A stretch of DNA of 64,000 nt from Bradymonas sediminis (GCF_003258315.1 NZ_CP030032.1:3970501-4034500); one strand, 5' to 3'. Counted from the stretch's first letter, positions 36,397 through 46,147 are shown. Made by a program: numbers and translations. Notes: generated by a model from the sequence alone, not told the origin.

Positions 36397-38115
36397 ATGT
36401 CTACATCGAATTCAATAGAGGTACCCCCGGAAAGCAGACGGGATTTCATCTTTGAGAAACTCAAGCAGTATGCATCACTGCCCTACCTTCTCCTTATATT
36501 TATTACGGTACTTATTTATTCTCAGACGTTGTCTTTTGGCATCATGGACACCTGGGATGATCAAGTCTTTTTTTTAGATCGTCCGGAACTAAAAAACTGG
36601 TGGGGTACACCTTGGTTTGAACGTCTTACGACGCCCGAAATCGGATATCCAATTCCAATCCCAACGGTGTTATATGTGCTGTTGCAACAACTGCCAGGAG
36701 ATTGGGTGATTCCTACTTCCCACGGGCTAAACGTATTGCTTCAGTGTATTAACGCATGCTTGATGTACAAAGTACTCCTCCGCTGGCTTGAAAAGCGCAC
36801 CCCAACACTTGTTGCAGCACTTTTATGGGCCAGTCACCCCCTATTAGTCGAATCGGTCGCATGGGTTACCAACCTGAAGACTCTGACCTTTGCCGCTGCG
36901 TTGCTTACCGCAATTCTTTTCTGGGAGAATCACCTTAGAGCACCTAAGCGATATTATATCGCCTTTAGCGGTCTCTTCGCCATTCTCGCATTCGGATGCA
37001 GGCCGGAAGCAATTATTATCGCCCCTTTAATCTTGGCGCGCACATATTGGAAAGGCGGATGGCCATTACTTCGACGCCCCATCTATTGGGTGCTTCCCAT
37101 AGGCTTGGCTATCCTCTCGGCCATCTTTATTCCGTTTGTCATCGGAAGCCATACAACGGCGCTCATAGCCATCAATGACAACAGCACAATCACAACGCTC
37201 AAAAACCTAGAGCATTACCAACAGATATTCACTGCCCTTGCGCTTCAAATCTGGCATATTATCTCCCCAAACAATCTCAACCCTGCCTATTACGAGGAGC
37301 AGTATCGTGCGCCCTACATTCTCATTTCAGGCATATTAATCGCGGCCGTTTGGCTTGGTGCAATCCTCATAACATGGCGGACAAAACACCCTGGGGGCTG
37401 GCCCTTAACTTTTGCAGCAATCTGCTATGCTCCCGCCTCTGGAATCGAATATTTACCGCGCTTCACAGCCGACACTTATATGTATCTTCCGTTAGCTGGC
37501 CTATTAGCCGCCAGCATTACCTTCTTGCCTCAAAGAATAAACTACCGCGAACGCGCTCATTTCTGGAGCTTGCTCACGCTCCTAGTAATATGTGCCCTTG
37601 CAACCAGCTCATTCATCCAAAATCAGCGTTGGCGGAACACAATCACATTATGGGAACCACTTCTAGAGAGCACGGCAGAGTATGGCCAAGCGCATTTTAT
37701 GGTTGGTATCGCACTTACGAGTGTAGGCGAATACGATAAGGCTGTAAAAATCTTCGACGAAGGTTATCATGGAATAACGCGAACTCTTACACCGCCGGTA
37801 GAAATGGCGGTCGCTTATGCCTCGGCAGGCAACCCAATTCGCGCTTATGAAATTCTTATGGATATTCTACTGCGATCAGACATCCCATCAGATCCTCGAA
37901 CGGATAGTTTATTAGTCATCTTGGCGGCCAAAAACAAACTTAACTGGCCTGACAAAGGACGTTTTAATGAGGTGGCAAATAAAGCGGCATGGCGAGTCTA
38001 CCAAGCCAGGTCGCTGCCACAGCAACTGCACTCTGAAGTTTCAAAATATTTTTATCACCAGCAGCAAGATGATCTAGGTAAGCTTTTCGCCAATACAGCA
38101 CCTCGATCAAAGTGA
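36397..38115 (+). CDS. Multi-pass membrane protein with C-terminal TPR-like region (TMTC/GT-C-like)
   Basis: A 572-residue protein with about 10-11 transmembrane segments (residues ~28-410). The first loop has WDDQVFFLDRPEL, and a later LLWASHPLLVESVAWV matches the pattern of TMTC-type GT-C O-mannosyltransferase-like proteins (DUF1736 group). The C-terminal ~150 residues have TPR-like helices (GQAHFMVGIALTSVGEYDKA). A lipid-linked glycosyl donor and a protein acceptor are expected for the family, and pilin glycosylation is a tempting role given the position after pilI. It is AT-richer than the pil genes (36961-37020 has 31 G/C of 60), and a broken GC-richer paralogue lies at 42874-45249. Confidence 0.72.
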   Translation: MSTSNSIEVPPESRRDFIFEKLKQYASLPYLLLIFITVLIYSQTLSFGIMDTWDDQVFFLDRPELKNWWGTPWFERLTTPEIGYPIPIPTVLYVLLQQLPGDWVIPTSHGLNVLLQCINACLMYKVLLRWLEKRTPTLVAALLWASHPLLVESVAWVTNLKTLTFAAALLTAILFWENHLRAPKRYYIAFSGLFAILAFGCRPEAIIIAPLILARTYWKGGWPLLRRPIYWVLPIGLAILSAIFIPFVIGSHTTALIAINDNSTITTLKNLEHYQQIFTALALQIWHIISPNNLNPAYYEEQYRAPYILISGILIAAVWLGAILITWRTKHPGGWPLTFAAICYAPASGIEYLPRFTADTYMYLPLAGLLAASITFLPQRINYRERAHFWSLLTLLVICALATSSFIQNQRWRNTITLWEPLLESTAEYGQAHFMVGIALTSVGEYDKAVKIFDEGYHGITRTLTPPVEMAVAYASAGNPIRAYEILMDILLRSDIPSDPRTDSLLVILAAKNKLNWPDKGRFNEVANKAAWRVYQARSLPQQLHSEVSKYFYHQQQDDLGKLFANTAPRSK

Positions 38116-38488
38116 CGCCTAAAATTAAGCCCGAATTAAGGGGTTGCTGCAGTGCATTTACTCTATTTCTCGATACAGATGTCCTCCCGTAGTCTAGTCG
38201 TTGGGCCAAGAGCATTATGGGCGTTTTGAGTTTGGAATTTTCTCAAGGTTAGAGACCTCGCGCGTAAACGAACGCGGGAAGCTGCCGTATATATACCATC
38301 CAACGCATCTTGCGTTATGGGCGCCTAGAATTTGACAATATAAAACCCTGATATTATTAACCGTTTTCTAGTAGGCCGAACATTCAGATACCCGGGGGAA
38401 CTAAGTCTCCGAAAGAAACCCAGCACCGGCACACTTAAAAGCCAGCGCGTATACTGTCCTAAATCTCCAGTTTCCAACCGAGCATAGT
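38116..38488. other. AT-rich intergenic region, no gene seen
   Basis: About 370 bp between two membrane-protein genes. It has no convincing open frame, terminator or RNA structure and is noticeably AT-richer than the window average. Confidence 0.4.
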
Positions 38489-38515
38489 TTGAAAGACCTC
38501 CTTCACAATATCGAC

Positions 38516-40030
38516 ATGAGTTCACAGCGCATCTGGTTCTTATTTGTCTCACTATTGCTTCTCGCAATTCCGATTTTAACACCGACCATTCTGCCCATTG
38601 CTGATCTTCCTCAGCATATGAACCAGATTATCTTATTCCAAGATTGGCTTCAAAATGCAGATAGTCAATATACCCTGCAATGGTGGACGCCATATAGCGC
38701 GATTTACCCATTTCTTTTTATCATTTCTGCGATATTTGAACCGCTTCTTGCGGCACGTATTGCAGTCTTATTTGTGGTTTCTTGCGTTGCAATTGCGATA
38801 CACACACTGGCTTATTTAGAAAACCGCCCAGCCTGGAATGCAGTCCTTGCGTGCATTCTAATTTTCAACTGCTCCTTATATTGGGGGCTTCTCCCATTTG
38901 TTTTCGGGATGGCCATTTTCCTCTTATGGTTTCGAGTAACACAATTTTATATCAACGCTGAACCTACGCTTTACAACGACCTACGTCTCATCGCGTGTGG
39001 CCTTTGCCTCTACCTATCGCACGCACTATGGTTCGCTGCTGGTTTACTATGGCTAGGGTTCTATTACCTTGTAGCCCGCTTTTCGTTTAAACAACTGTTG
39101 CGCCGAACTGTTCCTGTCGCCATCTTGGTTTTAGTGGGGATAATCGGCTATCTTAAACTGAATGCAACAGGATTTGACTCGCGCACAATATACGGCCCGA
39201 ACCCCATTCAAAGGCTCTTGCCGGACAATTTGGTCAACTCCACTTTAGGAGGACTTGCAGGCACGATCGAACCGATCATACTCGCAAGTCTACTTGGGTG
39301 GATAATCCTGGCTATTTGGCAGAACCGTCGCGAACTTAAAGAGAAAACCAATGCCCCGCTATTAGTGGCAGCAGGCATGTTTTTAATCCTATCCCTAACA
39401 CTTCCCGTCCTCTATAAGCAGACCGTATTATTCTCACAGCGATGGGCCGCGCCAGCGGTTATTTTCTTTGTTCTTGCGCTGCCCAATCCCTCACTTAAGC
39501 CTTCCATAAAAAGCATGCTATCATTCACTCTTCTTGCAAGTTTTATGCTGGCTACATGTTTGCATTGGCTGGCCTTTGAGGAACAAGATCTTCGGGGACT
39601 TGAGGATGCGTTAGCGCAAGTAAAACCATCCCATAATGTACTCGGTCTTGGCTTTTATGTTCCACCCGAAGAAACCGACCTCTTTAAGCATCATTCATTA
39701 ATCCATATCCCGGCGTATACGCAACTTCTGCATCACGGCGAAATCAACTTCTCCTTCGCAGAATTTGGCTCTATGCCGATCATCTACAAAGAAATTCGAC
39801 AACGCCCCTGGTCGGTCGATCTTGAATGGTTTCCCGGATTGGCGACGAATACCGATATTCTGTATTTCGACCATGTCTTAATCAGCGGCCACGAGCACGA
39901 TCATGCCTTTTTCTCAAAGAACCCACTAATCGAGCCCGTTACGGAACAGGGCATCTGGCGACTATATAATGTGGTCCAGAATAAAGCGGCGCCCAGCCCT
40001 AATAAGGATACAGTAGGCACGACGCCTTAG
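38516..40030 (+). CDS. Polytopic membrane protein of unknown function
   Basis: A 504-residue protein (from ATG 38516; a TTG at 38489 would add nine residues) with about 11 transmembrane segments. An early loop contains LPIADLPQHMNQIILFQDWL, whose acidic/His loop after the first helix recalls GT-C glycosyltransferases, and a C-terminal soluble region of ~120 residues follows. I cannot name a family. It is AT-rich like its upstream neighbour and shares its strand, so the two were perhaps acquired together and act on a surface glycan. The IS66 element begins 23 bp after its stop. Confidence 0.65.
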   Translation: MSSQRIWFLFVSLLLLAIPILTPTILPIADLPQHMNQIILFQDWLQNADSQYTLQWWTPYSAIYPFLFIISAIFEPLLAARIAVLFVVSCVAIAIHTLAYLENRPAWNAVLACILIFNCSLYWGLLPFVFGMAIFLLWFRVTQFYINAEPTLYNDLRLIACGLCLYLSHALWFAAGLLWLGFYYLVARFSFKQLLRRTVPVAILVLVGIIGYLKLNATGFDSRTIYGPNPIQRLLPDNLVNSTLGGLAGTIEPIILASLLGWIILAIWQNRRELKEKTNAPLLVAAGMFLILSLTLPVLYKQTVLFSQRWAAPAVIFFVLALPNPSLKPSIKSMLSFTLLASFMLATCLHWLAFEEQDLRGLEDALAQVKPSHNVLGLGFYVPPEETDLFKHHSLIHIPAYTQLLHHGEINFSFAEFGSMPIIYKEIRQRPWSVDLEWFPGLATNTDILYFDHVLISGHEHDHAFFSKNPLIEPVTEQGIWRLYNVVQNKAAPSPNKDTVGTTP

Positions 40031-40052
40031 TCCTTCAGCGTACAAACTCTAA

Positions 40053-41632
40053 GTAAGCGTTCAGCGGGTCGACCTAAAAGTCAGCCATTTACGCGATCAA
40101 GAGCGGTGCTGGTGCCTCATTTCTCAGCGCCTCAACCGCTTGGGTGATATAATCGAGGGCGCTGATCGACTGGCGCTTGCAAGTCTCTGCGATGGTCCAC
40201 AGCCGCTCCATCATCCGCAATCCGGCGTTGGATTGCGAGCCCCAGGAGATCTTTCGCTGGACCACTGGCCCGCGAAGCGCGCGCTCCGAGGCGTTGTTGG
40301 TCATCTCAACGCCGGGGTGTTCCAGAAAAACCCAGGCCATCTTTAGATGCTTATCTTTTAGAAGCCAGCGAACTACCGCCGGCGCGGCTTTCCCGTGGGC
40401 CGCCGCCTTTTTGAGCAAGGCTTCCCACTTTGGGCGCACCTTTTGGCGGACCCATATGACGCATTTTTCGTGCGGGATTTCATCGGCGTTCGTGCGCGCC
40501 CATTTACCCTGAAGTTCGCGGCTCATGACCTCCAATTTCTTGCCAATCTGGCCGACTTCGCCGTCGAGTTCCGACATTTTTACAAACTCGCGTAGCAGGT
40601 GCGCATGACAAATTTGATGACGTTCGGCCGCCAAATATGAGTACGCGCCGTAGCGATCGGTAACGAAGATACGCGCGCCGGGGGCGCCGATAATCTCCTG
40701 GGCGACCGCTTTAGTACGACCCGACCGGATCCGATAGACGGCAGCCTGTGCGCTCTGAATGACCCAGATCCAATGCGGAAGTCGGCCTTTTCGCCAGCCG
40801 GTTTCATCGACCCCGACCTGCTCGGCCCGCTGAATCGCCGTGCACGCCTGATCGAATCCGGGCTTTAGCGCGGCGCTTGCCTCCTCAAGATGGCGCTGCA
40901 CGCACCCGAGCGAGCTGGGCGCGCCGAGCACCTCGCCGACAAACCAGTCGAGTTGCCGGCGCGTGTCCGTCGTAAGCGTTCCAAGTGTGGCCAGCAGCCC
41001 AACCAGGCGCGGCCCCCAACCGCTTTTTTCGACCGCTTCGGGCAGCTTTGCGCGCGTTCGATGCCCGCACCCCGGGCACTCACAGGCCATGCGCTGGTGT
41101 TCGGTGCATTCGATAAGCTTCGGCGGAACCTCAAAAACTTGATGGCGCACCGGCTCGCCGCGTGCATCTTCAGCCGCTAGCTCGAGCCCACATTCTGAGC
41201 AATTTGTGGGAAAATACTGCTTTTGATGGTCCACCTTCTCCGGCGGCCAAAGCTCACGGTGGTGGCCCGGATGCCCCTTTTGAGCGCCCTGGGCGCGTTT
41301 TCCGTTTTCTTTTTTTTTACGCTGGGCACGCTGCTTCGGCCCATCGCTGGACGGCGGCTTCAAGGAGTTCTGCGAATTCAAACCGAGTTGGCGCTCCAAT
41401 TGGTCAATGCGCTTTAACGCTTGTTCGAGTTGCGCGGCGAGTTTGGCGCAATAAAGTTCCCGTTCCTTCAGGCATCCACGAAGACGGGCGTTCTCGGCTT
41501 CGAGCTCGGCGATGCGTAAATCACGTTTGTCGGGTAGTATCTCCATCACATTAAGTGTCGGAACCGGAGGCGCTCAGGCAACCCGAAAAGTGTCTGTCAG
41601 CCCCATTTTAGGTAGACCCACTGAACGCTTAC
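40053..41632. mobile_element. IS66-family element, ISBst12-like
   Basis: A 1580-bp element with imperfect terminal inverted repeats: GTAAGCGTTCAGCGGGTCG at the left and, inverted, GTAAGCGTTCAGTGGGTCT at the right; matching continues to ACCTAAAA (25 of 27 positions). GTAAGCG ends are typical of IS66. It holds only the tnpC transposase, no tnpA or tnpB, as in the ISBst12 subgroup. The flanking octamers (AACTCTAA, AACGCGCA) do not form the expected 8-bp duplication. Confidence 0.9.
40089..41549 (-). CDS. IS66-family transposase TnpC
   Basis: A 486-residue DDE transposase. A leucine-zipper-like N-terminus (RIDQLERQLGLNSQNSLKPP) leads to the family motif SLKPPSSDG, a four-cysteine zinc finger (NCSECG... 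CECPGCGH), and catalytic-core motifs VGVDETGW, FVTDRYGAYSYL and NNASERALRGPVVQRK. The length and all motifs look intact, so the element may still be active. ATG 41549 or 41546 can start it. Confidence 0.93.
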   Translation of the reverse strand: MMEILPDKRDLRIAELEAENARLRGCLKERELYCAKLAAQLEQALKRIDQLERQLGLNSQNSLKPPSSDGPKQRAQRKKKENGKRAQGAQKGHPGHHRELWPPEKVDHQKQYFPTNCSECGLELAAEDARGEPVRHQVFEVPPKLIECTEHQRMACECPGCGHRTRAKLPEAVEKSGWGPRLVGLLATLGTLTTDTRRQLDWFVGEVLGAPSSLGCVQRHLEEASAALKPGFDQACTAIQRAEQVGVDETGWRKGRLPHWIWVIQSAQAAVYRIRSGRTKAVAQEIIGAPGARIFVTDRYGAYSYLAAERHQICHAHLLREFVKMSELDGEVGQIGKKLEVMSRELQGKWARTNADEIPHEKCVIWVRQKVRPKWEALLKKAAAHGKAAPAVVRWLLKDKHLKMAWVFLEHPGVEMTNNASERALRGPVVQRKISWGSQSNAGLRMMERLWTIAETCKRQSISALDYITQAVEALRNEAPAPLLIA

Positions 41633-41906
41633 AACGCGCAATAATGATACAAATGATTAATCTTAAAATATGGCATCATAAATAATGAGGATCGGATGGT
41701 TAAGCATTAAGTCACAACTCTCACGAAGCTTGCCGTCCGTAGGCATTGCCGGCCTTTAGAATAGTTGCGATCCGCAGCTCTCGCCCCATCTATTAAAAAA
41801 AACGCCACACAGCAACTCCCCCCACGGTAATCAACATGCATGCCTGATGGTTGAGATACTTTCTCCAAATAGTATGTTGCAAACCACTACGACGCGAGCC
41901 AAATAG
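41633..41906. other. AT-rich spacer between IS66 and the IS630 remnant
   Basis: About 275 bp, AT-rich, with no open frame of note. It may contain the left end of the IS630 element, but no inverted repeat matching the right side near 42878 was found. Confidence 0.35.
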
Positions 41907-42879
41907 CTGATATATTTCAGGCACTTACTGCCAACCAATCGCCTGGAAACGTACACGCTGCCCGACGCATACTCCATCGATCTTCGCACACGAGTTGTCG
42001 ACACCTGGGAGGCCAACGAAGGGTCTCAGGCGGCCATCGCCAAGCGCTTTTACGTCAGCCCTTCCAGCGTCGAGCGCTGGATCAAGCTCAAACGTGAAAC
42101 CGGTTCTCTTCAACCACGGCCTCGTCTTGGTAGCCAGCACTCGCGCAAACTCATTAAGGAGCATCAGGCGGCGCTCAAAAAGTGGAATATCCCGCTGCGT
42201 GACCTGACTTTGAAGGAACTTGCACAGCGTCTGTACGACGGTTTCAGCGTACAAATCGAGATCTCCCAGATCAGTCGCACCTTGAGCAAAATAGGGTGGA
42301 CTCGAAAAAAAGCGTTGTTGATCCTCGCCGGAAGCGAGCGGATGTCCAGGGACGTCGACTGGCCTGGGCAATGGTAGTTAAAGCCCTTGTCGCTAATCTC
42401 AGCCGCGTGGTCGTCATCGATGAAACGGCGCTGCATCCTTATATTCAACGCCGTTATGGGCGAGGCCCTTGCGGTGAGCGTTGTGTTTTCAAATCGCGCC
42501 GGCCGGGACGTCGCAACACGTCGATTGCGGCACTCGGCTATCATGGGCCGATTGCACACCGGCATATTAGAGGCGGTATAAATCGAGAAGAGTTCGAAAA
42601 ATTTCTTCGCGAAGATCTGCTGCCGAAGCTATCAGCCTATTCGTTTGCCGTCTTTGATAACCTCAACATCCACACCGAATCGTGGGTTATAGAGCTGCTT
42701 AAAAGCCATCGCTGTATGCGGCTTTATCTGCGGCAATATAGTCCTAAATTCAATCCGATTGAGTTAGCCTTTAACAAGCTTAAAGCACTGATTCGCGGTA
42801 TGCATCCTCAACGTACTGCGGCCGTTCGCGATACGTTTGAATGGGCTTGGGAGCAGATAAGCCCGGATAATGCGTGCGC
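41907..42879 (+). pseudogene. IS630-family transposase in two frames, probably a remnant
   Basis: Frame one (stop-free from 41907 to 42378) has YSIDLRTRVVDTWEANEG, then the helix-turn-helix FYVSPSSVERWIKLKRETGS and TLSKIGWTRKK. Frame two (from about 42305) carries the catalytic core: VVVIDETALHPYIQRRYG, FAVFDNLNIHTE and YSPKFNPIELAFNKLKA. The join is at a run of seven As where a -1 shift fuses them in register. No ATG start is visible for frame one. At the right end the frame runs without a stop into the neighbouring pseudogene, so the element's C-terminus and right end appear lost. Family certain; activity doubtful. Confidence 0.8.
42304..42312 (+). promoter_or_regulatory. Probable -1 ribosomal frameshift site in the IS630 transposase
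   Basis: The zero frame reads CGA AAA AAA GCG and slipping back one base gives AAA AAA AGC. IS630-group elements are known to use such A-runs. The two frames are collinear with full-length IS630 transposases exactly here. Confidence 0.6.
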
Positions 42880-43665
42880 ATTTTTTCGGCGCTGGCCCTT
42901 CAATTCGGGCATATCGTCTACCCCAGCGAGCTCAACCCGGCCTATTATTGGGAGCATTCAAAGGCGCTATATATCGCCGTTATCGGCGTCCTCATCGCGC
43001 TGCTCTGGATGGCTGCGATGATGGTCACCTGGCGAAGCCGCCACCCCAGCGGGTGGCCGTTGACCTTCGCAGCCATCTGCTACCTACCGGCCTCCGGTAT
43101 CGAGTATCTGCCCCGCTTTTTGGCAGACACCTATATCTACCTGCCGCTCATCGGACTTCTGGCAGCCGTCACTGTATTAATCCCGCGCGTCAAGCTGCGC
43201 CAACGGCCCTATTTCTAGGCACTTCTCATTGGGTTGCTCAGCATCGCCCTCGCCGCGAGCTCATTTCTCCAGGGCAAACGCTGGGAGAATACGCTCACGC
43301 TCTGGGAGCCGATGATGGAGAGCACCGCAGACCTTGGCCAAGCTCATTTTATGGTCGGCACCGCGCTGACCCATATCCGCGAGTATGAGCGCGCCGCCGA
43401 GGTCTTCGACGAGGGCTATTATGTGATGACGCAATGGCTGACCCCTCCCACAGAGGCCGCAGTGGCGTTTGCCGCGATTGGCAATAATGCGCGAGCCTAC
43501 GAAGTATTGATGGATATTCTGGTCCGCACCGATACCCCAAGAAACCGTCGGACCGACGGGTTTTTCGTCCTCCTGCTGACTAATCACGACCTGCGCTGGC
43601 CCGAAGAAGACAAATTTAAAGCCGCCGCAGACCGAGCCGCCCGGCGCGCCTACTCCTCCGACTCT

Positions 43666-43675
43666 ATTTTGTTGG
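43666..43675 (+). repeat. Target-site duplication, left copy (IS4)
   Basis: ATTTTGTTGG directly before the IS4 inverted repeat; identical to 45148-45157. Confidence 0.93.
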
Positions 43676-45147
43676 CACTCGTGATCGGTTAAGCCCCCAC
43701 CCCCGCTTTAAACTCCGTCAGACATTGAAAAACGCCATCATATCTCCCATGTTCATGGTGCGATTAGTCGATCGTTACACGAACAAAAAAGGAGCTATGA
43801 TGGCGCACATCGATTCTAAACAAACTCTCGAGTTTTTGACAACCTTTCTTCCAGACTTTGTCATCGAAAAGTATGCGCGGGCGCTCGGCGTCGTCGTGCG
43901 AGAGCGCAAGGTCGACCCAGTCATGCTCGTCTGGACGCTTGTGTTGGGGTTTCCGGCGGGCTCTAAACGGACCATCGCCTCGCTGAGGCGGCGCGTTCAG
44001 CAGGTCGCGTCCATCACGATTGCCCGTTCGTCATTCCACGACCGGCTGACCGGTTTGCTGGCCGACCTCATCAAACGGTTGGTCGACTGGAGGCTGGCGG
44101 TGCAGAAGAAGTCGATCACCAAAAACGCGGCCAAACGCCTCGACGGCTTCAGCGAGCTTCTGGCGCTGGATTCGACCGTCATCGGGCTTCATCAGATGCT
44201 CGCCCACAGATGGGCGTCGACCCAGCCTGGCCAGGCTGCAGCCAAGTTGCATATGGTCACAAACGTCGTGTCAGGCACCGCCAATTCGGTTAAAATGACC
44301 GGCCAGACCCGGGCTGATATCGGCCCGTGGAAGACCGTCGGTTCGTGGGTCAAAAATTGCCTGCTGATGGTCGACCTGGGCTATTACGATTTTCATTTAT
44401 TCAGGCGCATCGCCAAAAAGGGCGGGTTTTTCTTAAGCCGCGCCAAGTCCAACGCAAACCCGCGCATCGTCGCCTCCCACCAGCGGGTGGCGGGGAACTC
44501 TATCAATTTAGTCGGCCAGAAGCTCCAAGACGTCTTGGCGCGGCTTGAGCGCCGCATTATTGATGTTGAAGTCGAAGTCCCCGTGAAGCTTCGAAAGTAT
44601 CGCGGTCGCAGTCGAACCGCGAAAATGCGTATGCGCTTGGTCGGCCAAAAACATGCCGAAACCGGTCAATACCACCTCTATTTTACCAATATCGGCCCCG
44701 AAACCCTCGGCGCCGACGAGATCGCCCAGACCTACCGGTTGCGCTGGCAGGTCGAACTATTGTTTACGCGGCTCAAAACGACGATGCGTCTCAATCAGAT
44801 TCCCAGCTCAAAACCCGAAGTCGTCAAGGCGCTTATTTACGCGTCCATCCTCGCACTTTTGCTCTCCAACGCGTTTCTACAGGTGTTGCGCCAAATTAAC
44901 CCTGGCCGCACCTATCCCGCCCAGCGCATGGACGCGGTTTTTCGCGATTTCGCCACCGTAATATTGCTCCATATCGCCCAGAAACGGGGGGCGCGCCGGA
45001 TTGATTTGTTCAAGCTGATGACGGCCGAAGCTGCGGATCCCAATCGCAATAGACCCGGTTCACACGACATCCTATCAGCGATTCCCCTGGCTCATAAGCC
45101 CGATACGGTCGCTTTTGAGGAGGTTTCGGCTTAACCGAACACGAGTG
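43676..45147. mobile_element. IS4-family insertion sequence, complete
   Basis: A 1472-bp element bounded by inverted repeats CACTCGTGATCGGTTAAGCC (left) and CACTCGTGTTCGGTTAAGCC (right, inverted), 19 of 20 identical, and by a 10-bp target duplication ATTTTGTTGG. Removing the element and one duplication restores the reading frame of the host pseudogene across the junction (SSDSILLEKYPEIS). The clean ends and duplication point to a recent insertion. Confidence 0.95.
43797..45134 (+). CDS. IS4-family DDE transposase
   Basis: A 445-residue transposase starting at ATG 43797 (or 43800) after an AAAAAAGGAG site. Catalytic regions: LLALDSTVIGLHQ (first Asp), LLMVDLGYYDFHLFRRI (second Asp), and the YREK signature in YRLRWQVELLFTRLK with the final Glu. 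The frame is intact to the stop 13 bp inside the right inverted repeat, so the element is probably functional. Confidence 0.93.
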   Translation: MMAHIDSKQTLEFLTTFLPDFVIEKYARALGVVVRERKVDPVMLVWTLVLGFPAGSKRTIASLRRRVQQVASITIARSSFHDRLTGLLADLIKRLVDWRLAVQKKSITKNAAKRLDGFSELLALDSTVIGLHQMLAHRWASTQPGQAAAKLHMVTNVVSGTANSVKMTGQTRADIGPWKTVGSWVKNCLLMVDLGYYDFHLFRRIAKKGGFFLSRAKSNANPRIVASHQRVAGNSINLVGQKLQDVLARLERRIIDVEVEVPVKLRKYRGRSRTAKMRMRLVGQKHAETGQYHLYFTNIGPETLGADEIAQTYRLRWQVELLFTRLKTTMRLNQIPSSKPEVVKALIYASILALLLSNAFLQVLRQINPGRTYPAQRMDAVFRDFATVILLHIAQKRGARRIDLFKLMTAEAADPNRNRPGSHDILSAIPLAHKPDTVAFEEVSA

Positions 45148-45157
45148 ATTTTGTTGG
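45148..45157 (+). repeat. Target-site duplication, right copy (IS4)
   Basis: ATTTTGTTGG directly after the IS4 right inverted repeat; identical to 43666-43675. Confidence 0.93.
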
Positions 45158-45310
45158 AGAAATACCCGGAAATATCGCGCTATTTCTATCGCCAGGGGCA
45201 AGTCGAGCTGGGCAAGCTCTACGCCCAGCGCCCGCAGCGCGGCGAGTAACGATGTCTATATGCGCATCGTTGACGCACTTCGAGGAGCGCTCCCGCCAGC
45301 CCCCTACGAC

Positions 45311-46112
45311 CTATTCTTCCGAAGTCGCAGTGGAGTTGTTCTCGAACGCATTGACCACCCAACGCTGCTGATATTGCCAGGCACGAAGCCGCTCTACCAT
45401 ATCGGCCAGTTGCATCGGGTATGCATCGGCCACGTCCTCCTGCTCCCAGGGGTCTTCGTCGATATTAAAGAGCTTAAAGCGCTCCAAGGTCACATCGTAG
45501 TGGAGCTTCCATGCCCCATACTGCAGCGCGAGCTTGGGAGAATAACTCTCTTCATTAAGAACCTCGCCAAACTGATCCAGATCGGCGTCTTTGCCGTACG
45601 CTCGCACTTGCCCGACCAAATCGAAGAACTCCTGGCCTCGTATACTAAAGGCTTGTGTCACAAGCGGGCGTTCTGGCTCCTGCCCCAAAATCTCATATAG
45701 TGACCATCCCTGTGGATAGGTACCTTCGGCCGCTTTCACTCCGATAAAATCCAACATCGTCGGCATCACGTCTATCTGACTTATATCGAGCCGCATGCGT
45801 ATCGAATCCTTCGGTAGTTTGGGCCCTGAGAAATACGCGGGTACAGTGCTAAGGATATTATGAACATGGACGTGATGCCCCCAAAAGGGTTTGCCGTCGA
45901 GCTCGTCTCCTATTCCCTCTCCATGGTCGGCGATAACAACAACTAAGGTGTTGGCCGATACGGGATGGTCATAAAACCACTCCATAAAGTTGCCAAGCTG
46001 CTCATCAACATATCTTATTTCGGACGCATAGGCTGCCGCGGGTCCCATCGGAGGCCCATATTCCGGGCGCTGAAGATACGGGTCATGAGGTTCATACAGG
46101 TGTACCCTGGCA
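45311..46112 (-). pseudogene. Sulfatase/alkaline-phosphatase-superfamily protein, 5' end lost
   Basis: About 267 C-terminal residues of a sulfatase-type enzyme: VHLYEPHDPYLQRPEYG, YASEIRYVDEQLGNFMEWF, VVVIADHGEGIGDELDGK (metal-binding DHGE) and FWGHHVHVHN. The N-terminal part with the formylglycine/nucleophile motif is absent because the IS3 element abuts it at 46113. The open frame extends 13 residues into IS DNA (MLLFQCPRNRGHA), which is not native. Nothing resembling the missing N-terminus occurs to the right of the IS, so a deletion probably accompanied the insertion. It converges on the membrane-protein pseudogene, with 61 bp between them. Confidence 0.87.
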
Positions 46113-46147
46113 TGACCCCGGTTTCTCGGACACTGAAATAGAAGCAT

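Larger units (their letters stand above)
42874..45249 (+). pseudogene. Broken GC-rich paralogue of the membrane/TPR gene at 36397
   Basis: Homology to residues ~280-572 of the 36397-38115 product begins at IFSALALQ (42880) and continues through LNPAYY, WPLTFAAICYLPASGIEYLP, GQAHFMVG and RAYEVLMDIL. Three lesions are present: the 5' half is missing next to the IS630 remnant; an in-frame TAG at 43216-43218 replaces what is a tryptophan in the intact paralogue; and an IS4 element splits the C-terminus at 43676-45147. After the IS the frame resumes with EKYPEISRYFYRQGQVELGK to the stop at 45247-45249. GC is higher than in the intact copy (43021-43080 has 41 G/C of 60), like the host genes. Confidence 0.92.
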
